Origin: Alphaproteobacteria bacterium HGW-Alphaproteobacteria-4
GTDB lineage: Bacteria > Pseudomonadota > Alphaproteobacteria > Rhodobacterales > Rhodobacteraceae
NCBI GenBank assembly: GCA_002842855.1
Contig: PHEE01000004.1
Coordinates: forward strand, 1 to 64,000
Reading direction: 5' to 3'
Length of the DNA stretch: 64,000 nucleotides
Shown: positions 38,980 through 47,915 of the stretch, in pieces
Layout: every line of letters begins with the position of its first letter
How positions within the stretch are numbered: the first letter of the stretch is position 1
Translations under genes and position numbers: made by a program
The notes under the pieces: generated by a model
Databases searched by the model: none
Seen by the model: the letters and a program-made list of their open reading frames with translations, nothing else
Told to the model about the DNA's origin: nothing

Positions 38980-38996
38980 ATCAATACAAGATTGAT
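38980..38996. promoter_or_regulatory. Inverted repeat, candidate LysR-type operator
   Basis: ATCAAT-ACAAG-ATTGAT, perfect 6-bp arms, in an AT-rich part of the 292-nt divergent region between the amino-acid importer and the FAD oxidoreductase genes. LysR boxes are dyads of this size (T-N11-A rule; here the dyad gives T-N13-A, so the fit is imperfect). Confidence 0.4.
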
Positions 38997-39167
38997 GGGG
39001 CAATATACAATTTCCGTTATACCTTACACCACAAACCGCCGAAATGCTGCGCTGCAACGCAGAGTGCTTCAAAGTTTGTTGTAACTCCAAAGGTGTTTTT
39101 TGCATCGCGCGGTGGCAGTGTCGCGGCTAGCGTTAGCAAAACGCAACCCTATGCCGGAGTCCACCCC

Positions 39168-40328
39168 TTGCCCAGACCGCAGGATCATGACGTGCTGATC
39201 GCCGGCGCCGGCATCGTCGGGGCCTCGATAGCGTGGCATCTGGCCGAGGCGGGGTTGCGGGTGGCGGTGGCCGATGCAACCGGGCCCGCCGCCGCCGCCT
39301 CGGGTGCGTCCGACGGCGCGGTTTCGGTTGCCTCGAAGAAACCCGGCGTGATGGCGCGACTGGCGACCGGATCGTTGCTCTATACGCGTGCGCTCGCCGA
39401 ACGCGGGCTGCTGGCCGCCGCCTATGCAGCGCGGCCTTCGTATGTGTTCGGCGCAGGTGAGGCCGAAATGGATGCGATTGCGGCGCTGATTGCCAAACTT
39501 GCCGCGCTGTCTGGCCCGGTGCGCGTGACCGCCGATGGCGGCGCCGGGCTGCTGGCGGGCGCCGGACCGGGCGTCGAGCGGCTGGTGGCGCTGGAGGGCG
39601 AGGGCCACATGCCCGGTCACAAGGCGGTGCGCGCCTACCTTGCGCATCCCGGCATCACCGCGCTCTGGCCCGCGCGCCTCGGCGCCTTCGAGGCAGATGA
39701 TACCGGCGTCACGATCGATCTTGGCGGGCGGGCGCTGCGGGTGGGGGTGCTGGTCGCGGCGCTTGGGGTTTCGACCGCCGAAATATTCCCCGGCCTGCCG
39801 GTGCTGCCGCGCGCCGGGCAACTGATCGTGACCGACGCCGGACCGGTGGGGGCTCTGCCAGGGTCATTGACCGCCGCCGCCTATCTTTTGGCCAAGACCG
39901 AAGGGCCGGGCAGCGGCACTCTGCCGCCGGTGGTGATCGACCCTCTTTCCACCGGGCAATTTCTGATCGGATCGTCGCGCGAAGACCACGCCGACCCGAC
40001 CCGCGTCGATTTTGCCACCATCCGCCGCCTTCTCGGGCGTTCCACCGCCGCTTTTCCCGCGCTGGCCGAGCGTCGGGTGATCCGCGCTTTCGCGGGCATC
40101 CGCGCGGCAGTGGCCGATGGCCTGCCGATTGTCGGGCCACTGCCGGGCAATTCACGCGTGATTCTGGCCACCGGGTTCGAGGGCGACGGCATCTGCCTGT
40201 CGGCGCTGATCGGGCGCGAGGTGGCGGCGATGGTGCGCGGGGCCAGCCCCGCAACCGACTGGGCCGCCGACCTTTCCGCCCTTGCACCCACCCGCTTTGG
40301 TGCAATTCGCAAGGAGCGCGTGGCATGA
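39168..40328 (+). CDS. FAD-dependent amino-acid oxidoreductase (DadA/LhpB-like subunit)
   Basis: 386 residues if started at TTG 39168, which follows CGGAG and directly precedes the FAD motif; a GTG at 39093 would add 25 atypical residues. N-terminal Rossmann dinucleotide fold HDVLIAGAGIVGASIAWHLAEAG, middle substrate domain of the DAO family (PF01266) and C-terminal 'IRAFAGIRAAVADGLPIVGPLPGNSRVILATGFEGDGICLSALIGREVA'. In family terms it is the catalytic subunit of a heterotrimeric, membrane-linked amino-acid dehydrogenase such as D-hydroxyproline dehydrogenase or opine oxidase. The next gene overlaps by 4 bp. Confidence 0.87.
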   Translation: MPRPQDHDVLIAGAGIVGASIAWHLAEAGLRVAVADATGPAAAASGASDGAVSVASKKPGVMARLATGSLLYTRALAERGLLAAAYAARPSYVFGAGEAEMDAIAALIAKLAALSGPVRVTADGGAGLLAGAGPGVERLVALEGEGHMPGHKAVRAYLAHPGITALWPARLGAFEADDTGVTIDLGGRALRVGVLVAALGVSTAEIFPGLPVLPRAGQLIVTDAGPVGALPGSLTAAAYLLAKTEGPGSGTLPPVVIDPLSTGQFLIGSSREDHADPTRVDFATIRRLLGRSTAAFPALAERRVIRAFAGIRAAVADGLPIVGPLPGNSRVILATGFEGDGICLSALIGREVAAMVRGASPATDWAADLSALAPTRFGAIRKERVA

Positions 40329-40576
40329 ACGGCACCCTGCTCTGGAACGGCACCGCCCTGCCCTTTCGCGCCGGTGAAACCGTGGCCTCGGCCCTGACCC
40401 GCGCCGGTGTGCGGCACTTTGGCACCACGCCGCAGGGTCAGGCGCGCGCACTTTTTTGCGGTATCGGCCAGTGCCAAAACTGCCTCGTGCACGATGGCAC
40501 CGGTCTCACCGAAGCTTGCCTTTTGCCCTGCCGCGATGGCATGGCGCTGACCGATGCCGGGGCGCGCCATGACTGA
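40325..40576 (+). CDS. Small [2Fe-2S] subunit of the dehydrogenase (HcnA/LhpF-like)
   Basis: 83 residues from ATG 40325. A plant-type ferredoxin-like [2Fe-2S] motif is visible: Cys45, Cys50 and Cys53 in FCGIGQCQNC, with Cys65 (or Cys69) as the fourth ligand. Size and sequence match the small iron-sulfur subunit of HcnABC/OoxA/LhpBEF-type dehydrogenases. Overlaps both neighbours (4 and 8 bp), so the three subunits are translated together. Confidence 0.9.
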   Translation: MNGTLLWNGTALPFRAGETVASALTRAGVRHFGTTPQGQARALFCGIGQCQNCLVHDGTGLTEACLLPCRDGMALTDAGARHD

Positions 40577-41843
40577 TGCGCGGATTCTTGTGGTCGGCGC
40601 AGGGCTTGCAGGCCTCGCCGCAGCTGCGGCACTGGCGCGCGCCGGGCATCGGGTGCTGGTCGTCGATCAGGCGCTGCGCCCCGGCGGCGCGGTGCACCGC
40701 CAGCCCTTGCCGGGCGGGCGCTCGCTTGCCAGCTCGGCGCAGGCGCGGCGTTGGCGCGCGCTGATGGCCGAGGTCGATGCGCAGGGCGCGCGTATTGAAA
40801 TTGTCTGCAATACCCGCTTTGGCGGCGTTGACCATACCGGCACGGTGCTGCTCACCGGCGAGGGCGCCGCACTGATCAACCCCCGGGCGCTGGTGCTGGC
40901 GGTTGGCGCGCGCGAAGCGGTGCAGCCGCGCCCGGGCTGGACCCTGCCCGGTGTGACCACCGCCGGAGCGCTGCAAACCCAGATCAAGACCACCGCCGAG
41001 GCCCCTGCGGGCCGGGTTCTGCTGGCCGGCTCGGGCCCGCTGTTGCTGGCGCTTGGGGCGGAACTCGTGCGGCTTGGGCGCCCGCCTTTGGCGATCGTCG
41101 AGGCGGGGCGGCCGTTTTCGCGCCCGCTAAGGTCGCTCGGGTTGCCGCTTTCCTACATGGCCGAGGCCGCGCGACACCTTTCGCGGCTGCTGGCCGCGCG
41201 GGTGCCGCTTCTGACCGGGGCGCATCTGACCCGGATCAGCGAAGCGGATGGCGCGCTGATGGCCGAGGTCGAAACCCGCAGCGGCGCACGTCGCTTTGCC
41301 GCCGACCGCATCGGCCTGCACGATGGCATCCGCACCAATGACACGGGGCTTACCGACTGCGCCGCGCTTCCCGTGCTGCGGCTTGGCGACTGCCGCGAGG
41401 CATTGGGCGCCAACGCGGCGCTTGCCGATGGCCGCGCCGGGGGCGAGGCGCTTGCCGCCCGGCTTGCAGGGCAACCCGCGCCGACCGCCAGCACCACACT
41501 GGCGCGCGAAGCCTCGGCGCAGGCGCGACTGGCGCAGATTTATGCCCATGATGGCGCCACGCGGCTTGCAGGCCTACCCGACGACACGGTGATTTGCCGC
41601 TGCGAAATGCGCACGCTTGCCGATCTGCGCACACTCGGCCCCGCCCCCACCACCCGCCAGTTGCGCCTTGATGGCCGCTTTGGCATGGGCGCCTGTCAGG
41701 GCCGTTTTTGCGCTGAATGGGTTGCGCGCATTGCCAGCCCCATTGCGCCGCACGCCTTGGGCATGCCGCGCTGGCCCGCCCGCCCGATTTCGGTGGCCGA
41801 TCTGCTGGCCGCGCCCGATCTGACCTTAGGAGAGACCAAATGA
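40569..41843 (+). CDS. FAD/NAD(P)-binding subunit with BFD-like [2Fe-2S] domain (HcnB/LhpE-like)
   Basis: 424 residues from ATG 40569. N-terminal FAD site ILVVGAGLAGLAAAAALARAG, second nucleotide-binding region GRVLLAGSGPLLLALGAEL, and a C-terminal BFD-like [2Fe-2S] cluster site: Cys-x-Cys in VICRCEMRTLADLR and Cys-x4-Cys in GMGACQGRFC. This is the large electron-transfer subunit found with the two genes upstream. Ends in an ATGA overlap with the aldehyde-dehydrogenase gene. Confidence 0.9.
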   Translation: MTDARILVVGAGLAGLAAAAALARAGHRVLVVDQALRPGGAVHRQPLPGGRSLASSAQARRWRALMAEVDAQGARIEIVCNTRFGGVDHTGTVLLTGEGAALINPRALVLAVGAREAVQPRPGWTLPGVTTAGALQTQIKTTAEAPAGRVLLAGSGPLLLALGAELVRLGRPPLAIVEAGRPFSRPLRSLGLPLSYMAEAARHLSRLLAARVPLLTGAHLTRISEADGALMAEVETRSGARRFAADRIGLHDGIRTNDTGLTDCAALPVLRLGDCREALGANAALADGRAGGEALAARLAGQPAPTASTTLAREASAQARLAQIYAHDGATRLAGLPDDTVICRCEMRTLADLRTLGPAPTTRQLRLDGRFGMGACQGRFCAEWVARIASPIAPHALGMPRWPARPISVADLLAAPDLTLGETK

Positions 41844-43231
41844 CCCTTGCCGCCCGCGCCCCGCGCAGCGCCCGTTTTGCTGTCACCAACCCGTTCAGCG
41901 GCGCACAACTGGCCGAACTGCCGCAGGCAAGCGATGCCGAGGTGCTGGCTACCGTCGCCCGCGCCCGCGCCGCCGCCGCCGCATTCCGTGGCTCCACCCC
42001 CTATGAGCGGCGCGAGTTGCTCAACCGACTTGCGGCATTGCTGGAGCGCGATGCGGAACTGATTGCGCAAACGATCAGCGCCGAGATGGGCAAGACCATC
42101 ACCGAAGCGCGCGGCGAGGCACGGCGGGCGCAAAACACCCTGCGCCTGTCGGGCGATGCCGCGACCTTTCTCGATGGCGAGGTGCTGCATTGCGGCATCG
42201 TTTCGGGCGGCAAGGACCGGCAGGCGGTTGTAACCTATGTGCCGACCGGCGTTGTGGCCGCGATCACGCCCTTCAACTACCCGGTCAACCTGCTCTGCCA
42301 CAAGCTGGGGCCTGCGATTGCGGCAGGCAATGCGGTGGTGGTGAAGCCCTCGCCCAAGGCACCGCTGGCCGCCGACCATCTGGTGCGGCTGACCAGCGAG
42401 GCGGGCTTTCCGCGCGACCTCGTGCAGATCGTGCACGGCGGGGCGGAACCGGCGCTGGCGCTTGCCCGCGGGCCGATCGACCTGCTGAGCTTCACCGGCG
42501 GGCCGCAGGCGGGGTTGGCGCTGAAGCGCGCCTCGGGCCTTGTGCGCTGCCTGATGGAACTGGGCGGCAATGACCCGCTGTTTGTGATGCCCGATGCTGA
42601 TCTTGATGCAGCAGCCGCCACCGCCGTCGGCCACCGCTTTGAAATTGCAGGGCAAAGCTGCGCCGCTGTGAAAAAGCTCTATGTCCACTCGGCGGTGCAG
42701 GCGGCCTTTACCGAACGCTTGCTGGCGCTGGTGGCCGATCACCGCTATGGCGACCCGGCGCAAGACGCCACGCAGATGGGCACGGTGATCGACCTCGCCG
42801 CCGCCGGTGACCTTGCAGCGCGCCTTGCCGAGGCGCAGGCGGCGGGCGCGCGTTTGCTGGCGGGCGGCACCGCGCAGGGCACGCTGTTCGCCCCCACGGT
42901 CATCGCCGATGTGCCGCTGAGCACCCGCTTGATGGCGACCGAAACCTTCGGCCCGGTGCTGGCGATGCGCAGCTTTGATAGCCTTGATGCCGCGATGGCC
43001 GAGGTCAACGCCTCGGAGTTTGGCCTGCAAGCGGGCATCTTCACCAACGATCACGCCGCCATCCGCCGCCTGTCGCGCGGGTTGCAGGTGGGCGGGGTGA
43101 TGGTCAACGAAGGCCCCGATTTCCGCGCCGAGCATGTGCCCTTTGGCGGCGTCAAGGGCTCGGGGCTAGGGCGCGAGGGCGTGCGCATCGCGCTGCGCGA
43201 AATGTCCGAAACCCGCGTCGTGATCGACTGA
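41840..43231 (+). CDS. NAD(P)-dependent aldehyde dehydrogenase
   Basis: 463 residues from ATG 41840 (TTAGGAGAG upstream). ALDH domains complete: substrate loop FNYPVNLLCHKLGPAIAAGNAVVVKPS, general-base Glu in MELGGNDP, nucleophile Cys in GQSCAAVKKLYV and ETFGPVLAM. The sequence resembles the PhnY/lactaldehyde-type branch. In hydroxyproline catabolism the matching step is oxidation of alpha-ketoglutarate semialdehyde, but here the substrate is only inferred from context. Confidence 0.9.
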   Translation: MTLAARAPRSARFAVTNPFSGAQLAELPQASDAEVLATVARARAAAAAFRGSTPYERRELLNRLAALLERDAELIAQTISAEMGKTITEARGEARRAQNTLRLSGDAATFLDGEVLHCGIVSGGKDRQAVVTYVPTGVVAAITPFNYPVNLLCHKLGPAIAAGNAVVVKPSPKAPLAADHLVRLTSEAGFPRDLVQIVHGGAEPALALARGPIDLLSFTGGPQAGLALKRASGLVRCLMELGGNDPLFVMPDADLDAAAATAVGHRFEIAGQSCAAVKKLYVHSAVQAAFTERLLALVADHRYGDPAQDATQMGTVIDLAAAGDLAARLAEAQAAGARLLAGGTAQGTLFAPTVIADVPLSTRLMATETFGPVLAMRSFDSLDAAMAEVNASEFGLQAGIFTNDHAAIRRLSRGLQVGGVMVNEGPDFRAEHVPFGGVKGSGLGREGVRIALREMSETRVVID

Positions 43232-43260
43232 TCGCTGGCCGCAACCCAAAGGAAACGCCG

Positions 43261-44154
43261 ATGACCACCCCAACCCGTTTCGACGGTGTCTTTACCGCAC
43301 TCGTTACGCCTTTCACCGCCACCGGCGCAGTCGATTGGGACGCCTTCGACCGCCACCTTGACCGCCAGCTTGCAGCGGGCATCGCGGGGCTCGTGCCGGT
43401 CGGCACCACCGGCGAGGCGGCGACCCTTGGCGATGACGAAGCGCTGGCGCTGATTGCGCGCACCGTGGCGCGGGCCAAGGGGGCGGCCTATGTGTTGGCC
43501 GGCACCGGCAGCAATGCGACCGCGAAAACGGTTGCCGCCACCCGCCGCGCGGTTGAGGCCGGGGCCGACGGGGTGCTGGTGGTGACGCCCTATTACAACA
43601 AGCCCACGCAAGCGGGGCTGGTGGCGCATTTCGCCGCCGTGGCCGAGGCGGCGGGGGCGGCGGATGTGATGCTTTATTCGGTGCCGGGCCGCGCCGGGGT
43701 GGCGATTGCGCCGCAGACGGCGGCGGAACTGGCGGCGGCTTGCGCAAATATCGTGGCGATCAAAGAGGCGGGGGGCGATGTGGCGCGCGTAACCGCCTTG
43801 CGCGCCGCCTGCGGACCCGGTTTCGTGGTGCATTGCGGCGATGACGGGCTGGCGCTGCCGTTCTTCGCGCTCGGCGCGCGGGGCCTGACCTCGGTGCTGT
43901 CAAACTACGCCCCGGCGGAATGTGTGGCGCTTTGGCAGGCATGGTCGAGCGGTCGAACCGCCGAAGCGCTGGCGCTGCATGAACGCCTGGCGCCGCTTGC
44001 CGCCGCGATGTTCATCGAGGCCAGCCCCGCCCCGGTCAAGCACGCGCTGGCCCATGCGGGCCATATGGGCGCCGGTCTGCGGTTGCCGCTGGTGGGGCTG
44101 ATGCCCGCATCCGCCGCCGCGCTGGAGGCGGAACTGGCGCGGTTCGCGGGCTAG
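43261..44154 (+). CDS. DapA-family lyase/deaminase (dihydrodipicolinate synthase-like)
   Basis: 297 residues, (beta/alpha)8 class-I aldolase family. Schiff-base Lys168 in AIKEAGGD; Tyr111-Tyr112 in TPYYNKPTQAG; Tyr139 and Arg144 in LYSVPGR; VGTTGEAATL at 48-57; 'FIEASPAPVKHAL' near the end. Retention of Arg144, the carboxylate-binding Arg of true DapA, and the PAPVK motif make canonical 4-hydroxy-tetrahydrodipicolinate synthase activity possible. The position, last in a catabolic operon 29 nt after an ALDH gene, argues for a degradative member such as a cyclic-imine deaminase (HypD-like). Both remain open. Overlaps dusA tail-to-tail. Confidence 0.82.
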   Translation: MTTPTRFDGVFTALVTPFTATGAVDWDAFDRHLDRQLAAGIAGLVPVGTTGEAATLGDDEALALIARTVARAKGAAYVLAGTGSNATAKTVAATRRAVEAGADGVLVVTPYYNKPTQAGLVAHFAAVAEAAGAADVMLYSVPGRAGVAIAPQTAAELAAACANIVAIKEAGGDVARVTALRAACGPGFVVHCGDDGLALPFFALGARGLTSVLSNYAPAECVALWQAWSSGRTAEALALHERLAPLAAAMFIEASPAPVKHALAHAGHMGAGLRLPLVGLMPASAAALEAELARFAG

Positions 44155-45158
44155 GCCCGCGCCACATCGGCCAGTGCCGCATCGTAAAGCGCAAGCCCCG
44201 CGCCCTCGGCGCTTGCCCCTTCCGATAGTGCCCGGCGCCAGCCGCGCGCGCCGGGGCGGCCGTGGAAAAGCCCGAGCATGTGGCGGCTGATCTGATGCAG
44301 CCGCCCGCCGCCAGCCAGATGCGAAGCAATGTAGGGCCGCATCGCCTCGGCCACGGCAAAGGCACTTGCCGGGCCGGGCAGACCGAAAAGCGCGGCATCG
44401 GCACCGCCCAGAATGTTCCACGGCTCGTGGTAGGCGGCACGGCCCACCATGACCCCATCCAGCCCCTCGGCCAGCAAAGCTACAGCATCCGCAAGGCTGC
44501 CCACGCCACCGTTGAGCGAGATGTGCAAATGCGGATAGGCGCGCTTCGTTGCCAGCACCAAGGGGTAGTCGAGCGGCGGAACCTCGCGATTTTCGCGTGG
44601 CGAAAGCCCCTGCAACCACGCCTTGCGGGCGTGGATGATGAAGCGGCGCACCCCGGCAGCCGCAACGGTTTCCACAAATGCGGGCAGAGCCTCGGCAGGG
44701 GTCTGGTCGTCAACCCCGATCCGGCATTTTACCGTCACCTCAACCCCCGAGACCTCGGCCATGGCTGCCACGCAATCGGCCACCAGCCCCGGCGTTTTCA
44801 TCAGCACCGCGCCGAACGCGCCTGATTGCACCCGATCAGACGGGCAGCCGCAGTTCAGGTTGATCTCGTCATAGCCCCAATCAGCCGCAATCCGCGCCGC
44901 CTTGCGCAGTTCGGCAGGGTCAGACCCGCCCAGTTGCAGCGCCACCGGATGCTCGGCGGGGGCAAAATCAAGCAACCGCGCACGGTCGCCGTGAATGACC
45001 GCCGGCGCCGTGACCATTTCGGTATACAAGAGCGCGCCATGGCTGATCTCGCGGTGAAAACGGCGGCAATGGCGGTCGGTCCAGTCCATCATGGGGGCAA
45101 CGCTAAGCCGCGCGGCGGTGCGGGTGATGGACGGTTGCGGTGATGGGCGGGTTTGCAT
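44151..45158 (-). CDS. dusA: tRNA-dihydrouridine(20/20a) synthase
   Basis: FMN enzyme that reduces uridine 20/20a in the D-loop of tRNA. 335 residues. DusA signatures: LSVAPMMDWTDRHCRRFHR, TEMVTA, PVALQLGGSDP, INLNCGCPSDRVQSGAFGAVLM (catalytic Cys), VKCRIGVDDQ, FIIHARKAWLQGLSPRENR and LNGGVGSL with VMVGRAAYHEP. Convergent with the DapA-like gene (4-bp overlap) and divergent from selD. Confidence 0.95.
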   Translation of the reverse strand: MQTRPSPQPSITRTAARLSVAPMMDWTDRHCRRFHREISHGALLYTEMVTAPAVIHGDRARLLDFAPAEHPVALQLGGSDPAELRKAARIAADWGYDEINLNCGCPSDRVQSGAFGAVLMKTPGLVADCVAAMAEVSGVEVTVKCRIGVDDQTPAEALPAFVETVAAAGVRRFIIHARKAWLQGLSPRENREVPPLDYPLVLATKRAYPHLHISLNGGVGSLADAVALLAEGLDGVMVGRAAYHEPWNILGGADAALFGLPGPASAFAVAEAMRPYIASHLAGGGRLHQISRHMLGLFHGRPGARGWRRALSEGASAEGAGLALYDAALADVARA

Positions 45159-45292
45159 TGCGGCTCCCTGGGGGCAGGCGCGCCGGACCTAGCACAGAGC
45201 GCCGCCTTGGGAAACCCGCCAGCGCCGCTTTGGCGCATGGGCAGCTCGGCACGCCCGCGCTATAGCAGGGCGACCCACACCCGGAGGCCCAA

Positions 45293-46333
45293 ATGACAAT
45301 CCGCCTGACCACACTCGCGCACGGGGGCGGCTGCGGCTGCAAGATGTCGCCGGCGCTGCTCGATGAAATCTTGTCCGGCCTGCCCATGCAGCTGCGCGAC
45401 CCCGCAATGCTGGTGGGCATCGAAACCAAGGATGATGCCATCGTCTACCGCATCAACGACACCACGGCGGTGGTGGCGACCACCGATTTCTTCATGCCGG
45501 TGGTCGATGACCCCTATGACTTCGGCGCCATCGCCGCGGCCAACGCGCTTTCCGATGTCTATGCGGTGGGCGGCAAGCCGCTGTTTGCGCTGGCGATTGC
45601 AGGCATGCCGGTGGGCACGCTCGAGGTTGCCACGATAGGCCAGATCATGGCGGGCGGTGCCGATATGGCGGCCCGGGCGGGCATTCTGATCGGCGGCGGC
45701 CATTCGATCGACACGCCCGAGCCGATTTACGGGCTGGCGGTGGTGGGTATCGTGCACCCCGACCGTATCAAGCGCAACTGCACCGCGCGGGCGGGCGATG
45801 TGCTGGTGCTGGGCAAGGCCTTGGGCGTGGGCGTGCTAAGCCACGCGCTGAAGCAAAACGGGCTAAGTGCGGCCGACTACGCGGAATTTCTCGCCTCCAC
45901 CACCATGCTCAACAGCATCGGCACCGATTTCGGGGCAATGGATCAGGTGCACGCGATGACCGATGTCACCGGCTTTGGGCTGATGGGCCATCTGACCGAA
46001 GTCTGCGAAGGGTCCGGCCTTGGGGCGCGGCTGCGGCTGGCCGATATTCCGCTGCTTGCGGCCGCCGTGCCGCATGCGCAGGCAGGCCACAATACCGGCG
46101 CGGGCACCCGCAACCGCGCCACGCATGAAGACCATGTGCATCTGCCCCAAGGCCTGCAAGACTGGCACCGCAACCTGCTGTTTGATCCGCAAACGTCGGG
46201 GGGCCTGCTGGTAGCGGTCGCCCCCGAAGCCGCGGCCAAGGTGCTGGAAATGTTCCATGCGCAGGGGTATGCGGCGGCGGCGATCATTGGTGAAATGGTG
46301 GCGGGTGCCGCGCAAATCACTGTCACCGGCTGA
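45293..46333 (+). CDS. selD: Selenide, water dikinase
   Basis: Makes selenophosphate from selenide and ATP, the selenium donor for selenocysteine and 2-selenouridine. 346 residues, GGAGG upstream. The active-site loop HGGGCGCKMSP has the nucleophile as Cys14 and the essential Lys17, equivalent to Cys17/Lys20 of E. coli; the residue is Cys, not Sec. Further motifs: TTDFFMPVVDDPYDFGAIAAANALSDVYAVGG and GGGHSIDTPEPIYGL. No selA, selB, selC or selenouridine synthase gene is in the window. Confidence 0.95.
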   Translation: MTIRLTTLAHGGGCGCKMSPALLDEILSGLPMQLRDPAMLVGIETKDDAIVYRINDTTAVVATTDFFMPVVDDPYDFGAIAAANALSDVYAVGGKPLFALAIAGMPVGTLEVATIGQIMAGGADMAARAGILIGGGHSIDTPEPIYGLAVVGIVHPDRIKRNCTARAGDVLVLGKALGVGVLSHALKQNGLSAADYAEFLASTTMLNSIGTDFGAMDQVHAMTDVTGFGLMGHLTEVCEGSGLGARLRLADIPLLAAAVPHAQAGHNTGAGTRNRATHEDHVHLPQGLQDWHRNLLFDPQTSGGLLVAVAPEAAAKVLEMFHAQGYAAAAIIGEMVAGAAQITVTG

Positions 46334-46393
46334 CCGCGCGGCGGTTGCACCGGCCCGCCCGCTCGCCTAGCCTGCGCTGCGAAAGGGGGGCAC

Positions 46394-47368
46394 ATGCGCG
46401 CCGCCGACCGCATCGCCAAAGCCCTGCCCGGCCAGCCGGTTCTGGTGTCGTGCCAGAAGGACGAAGGGCCATTTCTGCTCGAATTCGTGGCACACCACCT
46501 CGCGCTCGGCTTCGCCGCCGTGCTGATCGCCTCGAACGACTGCACCGACGGGTCGGACGCGCTGCTGGATGCGCTGCAAGAAGCGGGGTTTTGCGGGCAC
46601 GTTCGCCACAGCGTCGCGGCAGGCGAGATGCCGCAGGTGCATGGCTTTGCCGCGTTGCGCCAAAGCTTTCCGCTGAACCTTGCAAGCTGGCTGATGGCGC
46701 TCGACACCGACGAGTTTCTGAACATCCACGCGGGCCTGGGCCTGTTACCAGACCTCTTGGCCGAGATCCCGCCCGAGGTCGATATTCTGGCGCTCAATTT
46801 CGCCAACTTCGGCAACCAGCCGCACCAGCGCTGGCAACCGGGCGCGGTCTGCGCGCGCTTCCGCTACCGACTGCCGCTGGCGCACAAGAGCAATGCGCCG
46901 ATAAAATCGCTGACCCGCACGCCCGCGAACTTTGGCGCGGTGCACAGCCATTCAATGGTGCGTTTTCGCCTGCAAAGACCGATCGAGGTGATGCGCGCCG
47001 ATGGCTCGCGGTTTGCGCTGCCGCCCGAGGCGCGGCTTTTCGATCACCTGCGCCGCTTTCAGCCCGACCAGATCGCACATGACCTTGCGCAGGTGAACCA
47101 CCACCCGATCAAGACCTACGACAGTTTCCTGCTGCGCCGCGCGCGCGGCCGTGGCGGGGTGCCGCTTTCGCCAGATGCAAAACTGCGCCATACCGACGCC
47201 TACTTCCTCGACCGTGCCGCCGCAGACCAGCGCGATGACAGTATCGAGACCTACCGCGCGGCAACCGAAACCCTGTTGGCCGAAATGCGCGCCCGGGCAG
47301 CGGTGCGGGCCGCCGAGGATGCCTGCCTTGCCAGCTATCGCGCGCGGCTTGCGGCGCTTCAGGCATAG
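46394..47368 (+). CDS. Glycosyltransferase family 2-like protein
   Basis: 324 residues, GGGGGG just upstream. 'VLVSCQKDEGPFLLEFVAHHLALGFAAVLIASNDCTDGS' is the N-terminal nucleotide-sugar fold of the Glyco_tranf_2_4 (PF13704) group, with DxD motif in LMALDTDEFLNI. 'TRTPANFGAVHSHSM' and 'VNHHPIKTYDSFLLRRARGRG' follow the group pattern. Cytoplasmic or peripheral membrane; acceptor unknown, probably surface polysaccharide. Ends just before a strong hairpin shared with the convergent rpsI. Confidence 0.85.
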   Translation: MRAADRIAKALPGQPVLVSCQKDEGPFLLEFVAHHLALGFAAVLIASNDCTDGSDALLDALQEAGFCGHVRHSVAAGEMPQVHGFAALRQSFPLNLASWLMALDTDEFLNIHAGLGLLPDLLAEIPPEVDILALNFANFGNQPHQRWQPGAVCARFRYRLPLAHKSNAPIKSLTRTPANFGAVHSHSMVRFRLQRPIEVMRADGSRFALPPEARLFDHLRRFQPDQIAHDLAQVNHHPIKTYDSFLLRRARGRGGVPLSPDAKLRHTDAYFLDRAAADQRDDSIETYRAATETLLAEMRARAAVRAAEDACLASYRARLAALQA

Positions 47369-47371
47369 CAA

Positions 47372-47397
47372 AAGGCGCCGTCTTGCGACGGCGCCTT
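47372..47397 (-). terminator. Terminator hairpin between rpsI and the glycosyltransferase gene
   Basis: Perfect 11-bp stem (AAGGCGCCGTC with GACGGCGCCTT) and 4-nt loop. On the minus strand the stem runs into CCTTTTGC, a short T-run, so it should end the rplM-rpsI transcript; it may serve both directions. Confidence 0.8.
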
Positions 47398-47417
47398 GCG
47401 CGAAATTGTAGCAAAGA

Positions 47418-47915
47418 TCAGCGCTTGGAGAACTGGAAGCTCTTGCGGGCCTTGGCTTTGCCGTATTTCTTGCGTTCCACCACGCGGCTGTCGCGGGTCA
47501 GAAAGCCGGCGGCCTTGAGCGCGCCGCGCAGTTCGGGCGTGTAAAGTTGCAGCGCCTTCGAGATGCCGTGCTTGACCGCGCCGGCCTGGCCCGAAAGCCC
47601 GCCACCCGCAACCGTTGCCATCACGTCGAATTCGCCTTCCACACCGGCCACGGTGAAGGGCTGCTTGAGGATCATCTGCAGCACCGGGCGGGCAAAGTAT
47701 TCGGCCATCGGCTTGCCGTTCACCACCACATTGCCTTTGCCGGGCTTGATCCAGACACGGGCGACCGCATCCTTGCGCTTGCCGGTGGCATAGGAACGCC
47801 CCAGCGCGTCGCGCTGCGGCTGGCGCGGGGCGGCGACCGGTGCGGCGGCGGCCGGGGTGCCCGCCACGGCGGCCTTCAGATCGTCGAGGGATTTGAGGTC
47901 TTCAACCATCTTCAT
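47418..47915 (-). CDS. rpsI: 30S ribosomal protein S9
   Basis: 165 residues. The core from '[31 protein letters not shown]' to the C-terminal '[25 protein letters not shown]' is typical S9; the last Lys-Arg tail reaches the P-site tRNA. The N-terminal ~35-residue Ala/Pro-rich extension is usual for alphaproteobacteria. ATG 47915 overlaps the rplM stop by 4 bp; an ATG two codons later (47909) is also possible. Confidence 0.97.
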   Translation of the reverse strand: MKMVEDLKSLDDLKAAVAGTPAAAAPVAAPRQPQRDALGRSYATGKRKDAVARVWIKPGKGNVVVNGKPMAEYFARPVLQMILKQPFTVAGVEGEFDVMATVAGGGLSGQAGAVKHGISKALQLYTPELRGALKAAGFLTRDSRVVERKKYGKAKARKSFQFSKR

